Positions 60,862-63,069 of a stretch of DNA of 63,069 nt are shown here, piece by piece. This DNA comes from Chondrus crispus (Eukaryota > Rhodophyta > Florideophyceae > Gigartinales > Gigartinaceae), in NCBI RefSeq assembly GCF_000350225.1, contig NW_005179331.1:1-63069 (forward strand). The letters run 5' to 3'. Position 1 is the stretch's first letter. Each line of letters starts with the position of its first letter. The notes under the pieces were generated by a model that was given only the letters and a program-made list of their open reading frames with translations, had not been told where the DNA came from and made no database searches. The position numbers were made by a program, and so were the translations under genes.

Positions 60862-62173
60862 AAAGGCTGAGAGTTATTTGAGGGACCCTGTGATGAGGTC
60901 TGACGATCATTGAAGTCACGACAAGGCAGCCAAGTAGGGTTGCGCCAGGACTCATACGTCGCAAAGTATTTCCTTGACGAGTCCTTGTTCAAATGGATCC
61001 CACCCTCCGTACCCTGTCCGTCATGGTCAGAGGACTGCACCGAGCATGTGACGTGCGCCGAAACGCGACGTGATGCTCTACGAAAGCGGTTCGAATTATT
61101 GAATGTGCTCTTGCATAATTAAAACAACACTGGACGCTTACGCTGTGCTACTACAATTGTATGAGTGGAAACGAATGCATGATCAGATCCCCTTGAAGTC
61201 GAACGATTGAGCATCTTCGACTCAGAAATCAGGCCGATGCCAGCGTGTCGGCTGCGATCACAACATCGTTGGACACACCCAAGCATGAAGATATTTTGAA
61301 GAAGACGTACAGTACACACGCATTGTTTGCTATGTTTTCATATTATAGTTTAGCTCAAAACATGATCACTGTGTAGAGAGGATTATTACGTCATGCTCAG
61401 CACACTGCGGAGCATGACGTCATGGTCACGTTTTGTAACGCAAATTGAGGCACAGTACAGTGTATCAACCCTCGTGTTTCACGACAAATTTAACCTAAAA
61501 ACATTGATTCGTTTTGTATCAGCTAAGGGCACGACAAGCAAAGTGTCAATGGCGGTACGGCTGCAAGATGATCATGCTCCTGGGGCTTTTTTTCTTTATA
61601 TTGTATTTTTAATTCAAATCCTCAACACTGTAGAAACTGGCGGGGTAGAAACTTGAATATTACGGAATACTCTGCAGATCATTGCGTCATGGTTTGTAAA
61701 GAAAGTATTTGAAATAAAAACATTAATAATAGCAATAATATGTAATTATAATGTATCGATAATGTATACATGAAAAAATGTCTCAAATAATATACGAACA
61801 ATGACTCCAGGGACTCCAATACTCGACGAATTTCCAGTGACACAAAATTCACATGCAGGAAAGCATTCCGCTCTGCCAAACATACATAACTGCAGCTCCA
61901 CATAGAAAGCTGAACAAATGTCGGTCCGCCGCATCTTAATGAGAATAACATTTAACTAAATTACCAATGGTGCCGTTGAGCTACAAAATGTCATGATATC
62001 ACGAGAGGTGCGCAAATTTAAATTCTATTTTTAAAGCCTGCAAGGTTTTTCGTACGAAGTACGCCACGTACATGTACGAGTGCATGAAAAAGACAGCCAG
62101 CACCATACCTCCATCACGACATTCTCATCAATACTTGGACTGGTTGTGGTTATAGATAGGAATCTAGTAAACA
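60862..62173. other. No gene recognised
   Basis: AT-rich. An inverted pair GCATGACGT..ACGTCATGC lies near 61395-61425 (CATGCTCAGCACACTGCGGAGCATG). Short frames only. Confidence 0.4.
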
Positions 62174-62464
62174 TTAAATATGCAAAACATCCTTGCCCCG
62201 AGAAATGGACCTCTTAAGGCCCATTTCCTCGCACTGCTGTCGTCTTCTGACGCCTCTCTCTGTCATCGTTGCTCTTCCATTTCGATATGTCTCTGAATAA
62301 GATTTTTGGACATCACGCGGTTTGCATCCGTCTTTTACAAGTTCAATCCTGAATAAGTCATAGCACTTCTGCATCACTTTGAGAATGCTAGTACGGACCA
62401 TGAATAGCTTCTTTCTTAGAGTATCCAAGTTGCGGTTTTGCTCGCATAACTGTAGCATAAACAC
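62174..62464 (-). other. Small open frame at the edge of repeat copy 3, unrecognised
   Basis: A minus-strand frame whose first ATG sits in the terminal TTTATGCTACA of the serial-palindrome repeat. It reads MLQLCEQNRNLDTLRKKLFM.., helical and basic, ending at 62174. No domain recognised; it may be chance. Confidence 0.2.
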
Positions 62465-63069
62465 CCCCAGACGACTGGAGGTGTATGCGCAGTTCGACCT
62501 GTAGACCCCGGTTCGGAGAAGGGGTGAAGCGGGCCAACCAGCTACGGAACCGGGCTCGGGCCCGGGTAGCGGTGGTAGAGCGGGAGCGAGCAGGGACGCG
62601 CGCACGCACGAGCGGATCGACGCCTCGACGCCCCGGAGCAGCACTGGGTGACGTACCAGGGCTGACGGGCGGAGGCGGTTCCGTGCTCGCTCGCGTGCTG
62701 CGCGTCCACTCCGGCTCGGCTCCGACTAAACGCGCGCGAAGAGCGAAGGCGACGTTTAGAATAAGCTGGGTGGACTGACCTTGGCGGTCGGTTGAGGACA
62801 AGCCCGTGCTTGTCCCCTTCCGCCGCCGTCGGTCCGCTCCATATTTAATATACAAAACACTCTATCATAACACTACAGTACCGTGGTACTGTAGTGGGCT
62901 ACTGTAGTGCAGGTCGGCCTGCACTGTAATACTGTCAGCTATGTCGAGGCTGACAGTACACGTATCACCCGTGGTGCGTGCGCGCTTCGTTCGCGCGCTG
63001 TACACGTGTGCACGTGTATGCGCATGTCCCTGGTCCCCGTGGTGTACACGTGGACACGCGCGGTGGTAC
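62451..63069 (-). repeat. Serial-palindrome repeat, copy 3 (inverted, runs off the window)
   Basis: On the minus strand it reads from the window edge through hairpins (GTGCACACGTGTAC, CTGTCAGCC..GCTGACAG, CACTACAGTACCACGG..GTACTGTAGTG), the TATTAAATATGGAGCGGACC spacer, GACAAGC..GCTTGTC, and the GGGGCGTCGAGGCGT core. It finishes with the terminal hairpin (62461-62483, ACACCTCCAG/CTGGGGGTGT) and TTTATGCTACA. It is therefore inverted relative to copies 1 and 2, at the other end of the window. Confidence 0.85.

Noticed and set aside
1..63069. CRISPR arrays, tRNA or rRNA genes
   Set aside because: No regularly spaced repeats with unique spacers were seen; the tandem arrays are contiguous. I saw no convincing cloverleaf or rRNA core, though a tRNA could be missed without a covariance search.

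Overview
The window is nuclear DNA of a eukaryote. Two short GT-AG introns can be placed in an RPB6 fragment, host genes are otherwise compact, and there are fragments of ATR, N-myristoyltransferase, DDX31/Dbp7 and SMG7-like genes plus several classes of eukaryotic transposon. My best guess is a multicellular red alga (florideophyte, Chondrus-like). That rests on overall impression (compact genes, a Ty1/copia element with a half-tRNA primer site, a transposase N-terminus of a type I associate with red algae and oomycetes) and not on a decisive marker, so the lineage is only moderately supported. Little in the window looks like an intact, undisturbed host gene.

Layout. 0-3.4 kb: two copies of a ~600 bp repeat made of consecutive short palindromes, the second followed by a transposase fragment. 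3.4-6.2 kb: a broken Cys-rich/aminoglycoside-phosphotransferase-like gene between two 74-bp direct repeats. 6.2-10.4 kb: hairpins, dispersed repeats and decayed sequence. 10.5-17.0 kb: a secreted Cys-rich repeat gene split by an apparently young Ty3/gypsy retrotransposon with an intact 1.6-kilo-residue polyprotein. 19.6-26.1 kb: a decayed NB-ARC/WD40 gene split by a Ty1/copia element. 26.2-27.9 kb: microsatellite and minisatellite DNA. 28.2-32.3 kb: a large protein joining a tyrosine-recombinase-like domain to a RecQ-type helicase, followed by a 219-bp tandem array. 34.0-38.0 kb: a CACTA/Tnp2-like transposase in two open frames.

38.8-43.1 kb is a mosaic of five truncated host genes (DDX31/Dbp7, RPB6, NMT, aldo-keto reductase, ATR); RPB6 is joined directly to NMT. 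43.6-50.1 kb holds three long unrecognised genes in a convergent/divergent arrangement. 50.4-51.6 kb pairs a fragment resembling the N-terminal region of fungal RecQ-type proteins with a degenerate TTAGGG-like array. 52.4-56.3 kb contains an 807-bp tandem duplication with a SUMO-interaction-like motif and a Crypton-like tyrosine recombinase. 57.6-60.9 kb has an SMG7/EST1-like gene with one frameshift and an ABC-transporter fragment. The window ends in a third, inverted copy of the palindromic repeat.

Taken together this looks like transposon-dense accessory DNA that accumulates captured gene fragments. The most interesting items are the recombinase-RecQ fusion, its possible relative beside telomere-like DNA, the captured-gene mosaic, the serial-hairpin repeat family, and four -1 frame changes that all fall on A7/A8 runs matching canonical slippery heptamers. 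All family assignments come from reading the protein sequences by eye; none was confirmed by a search.
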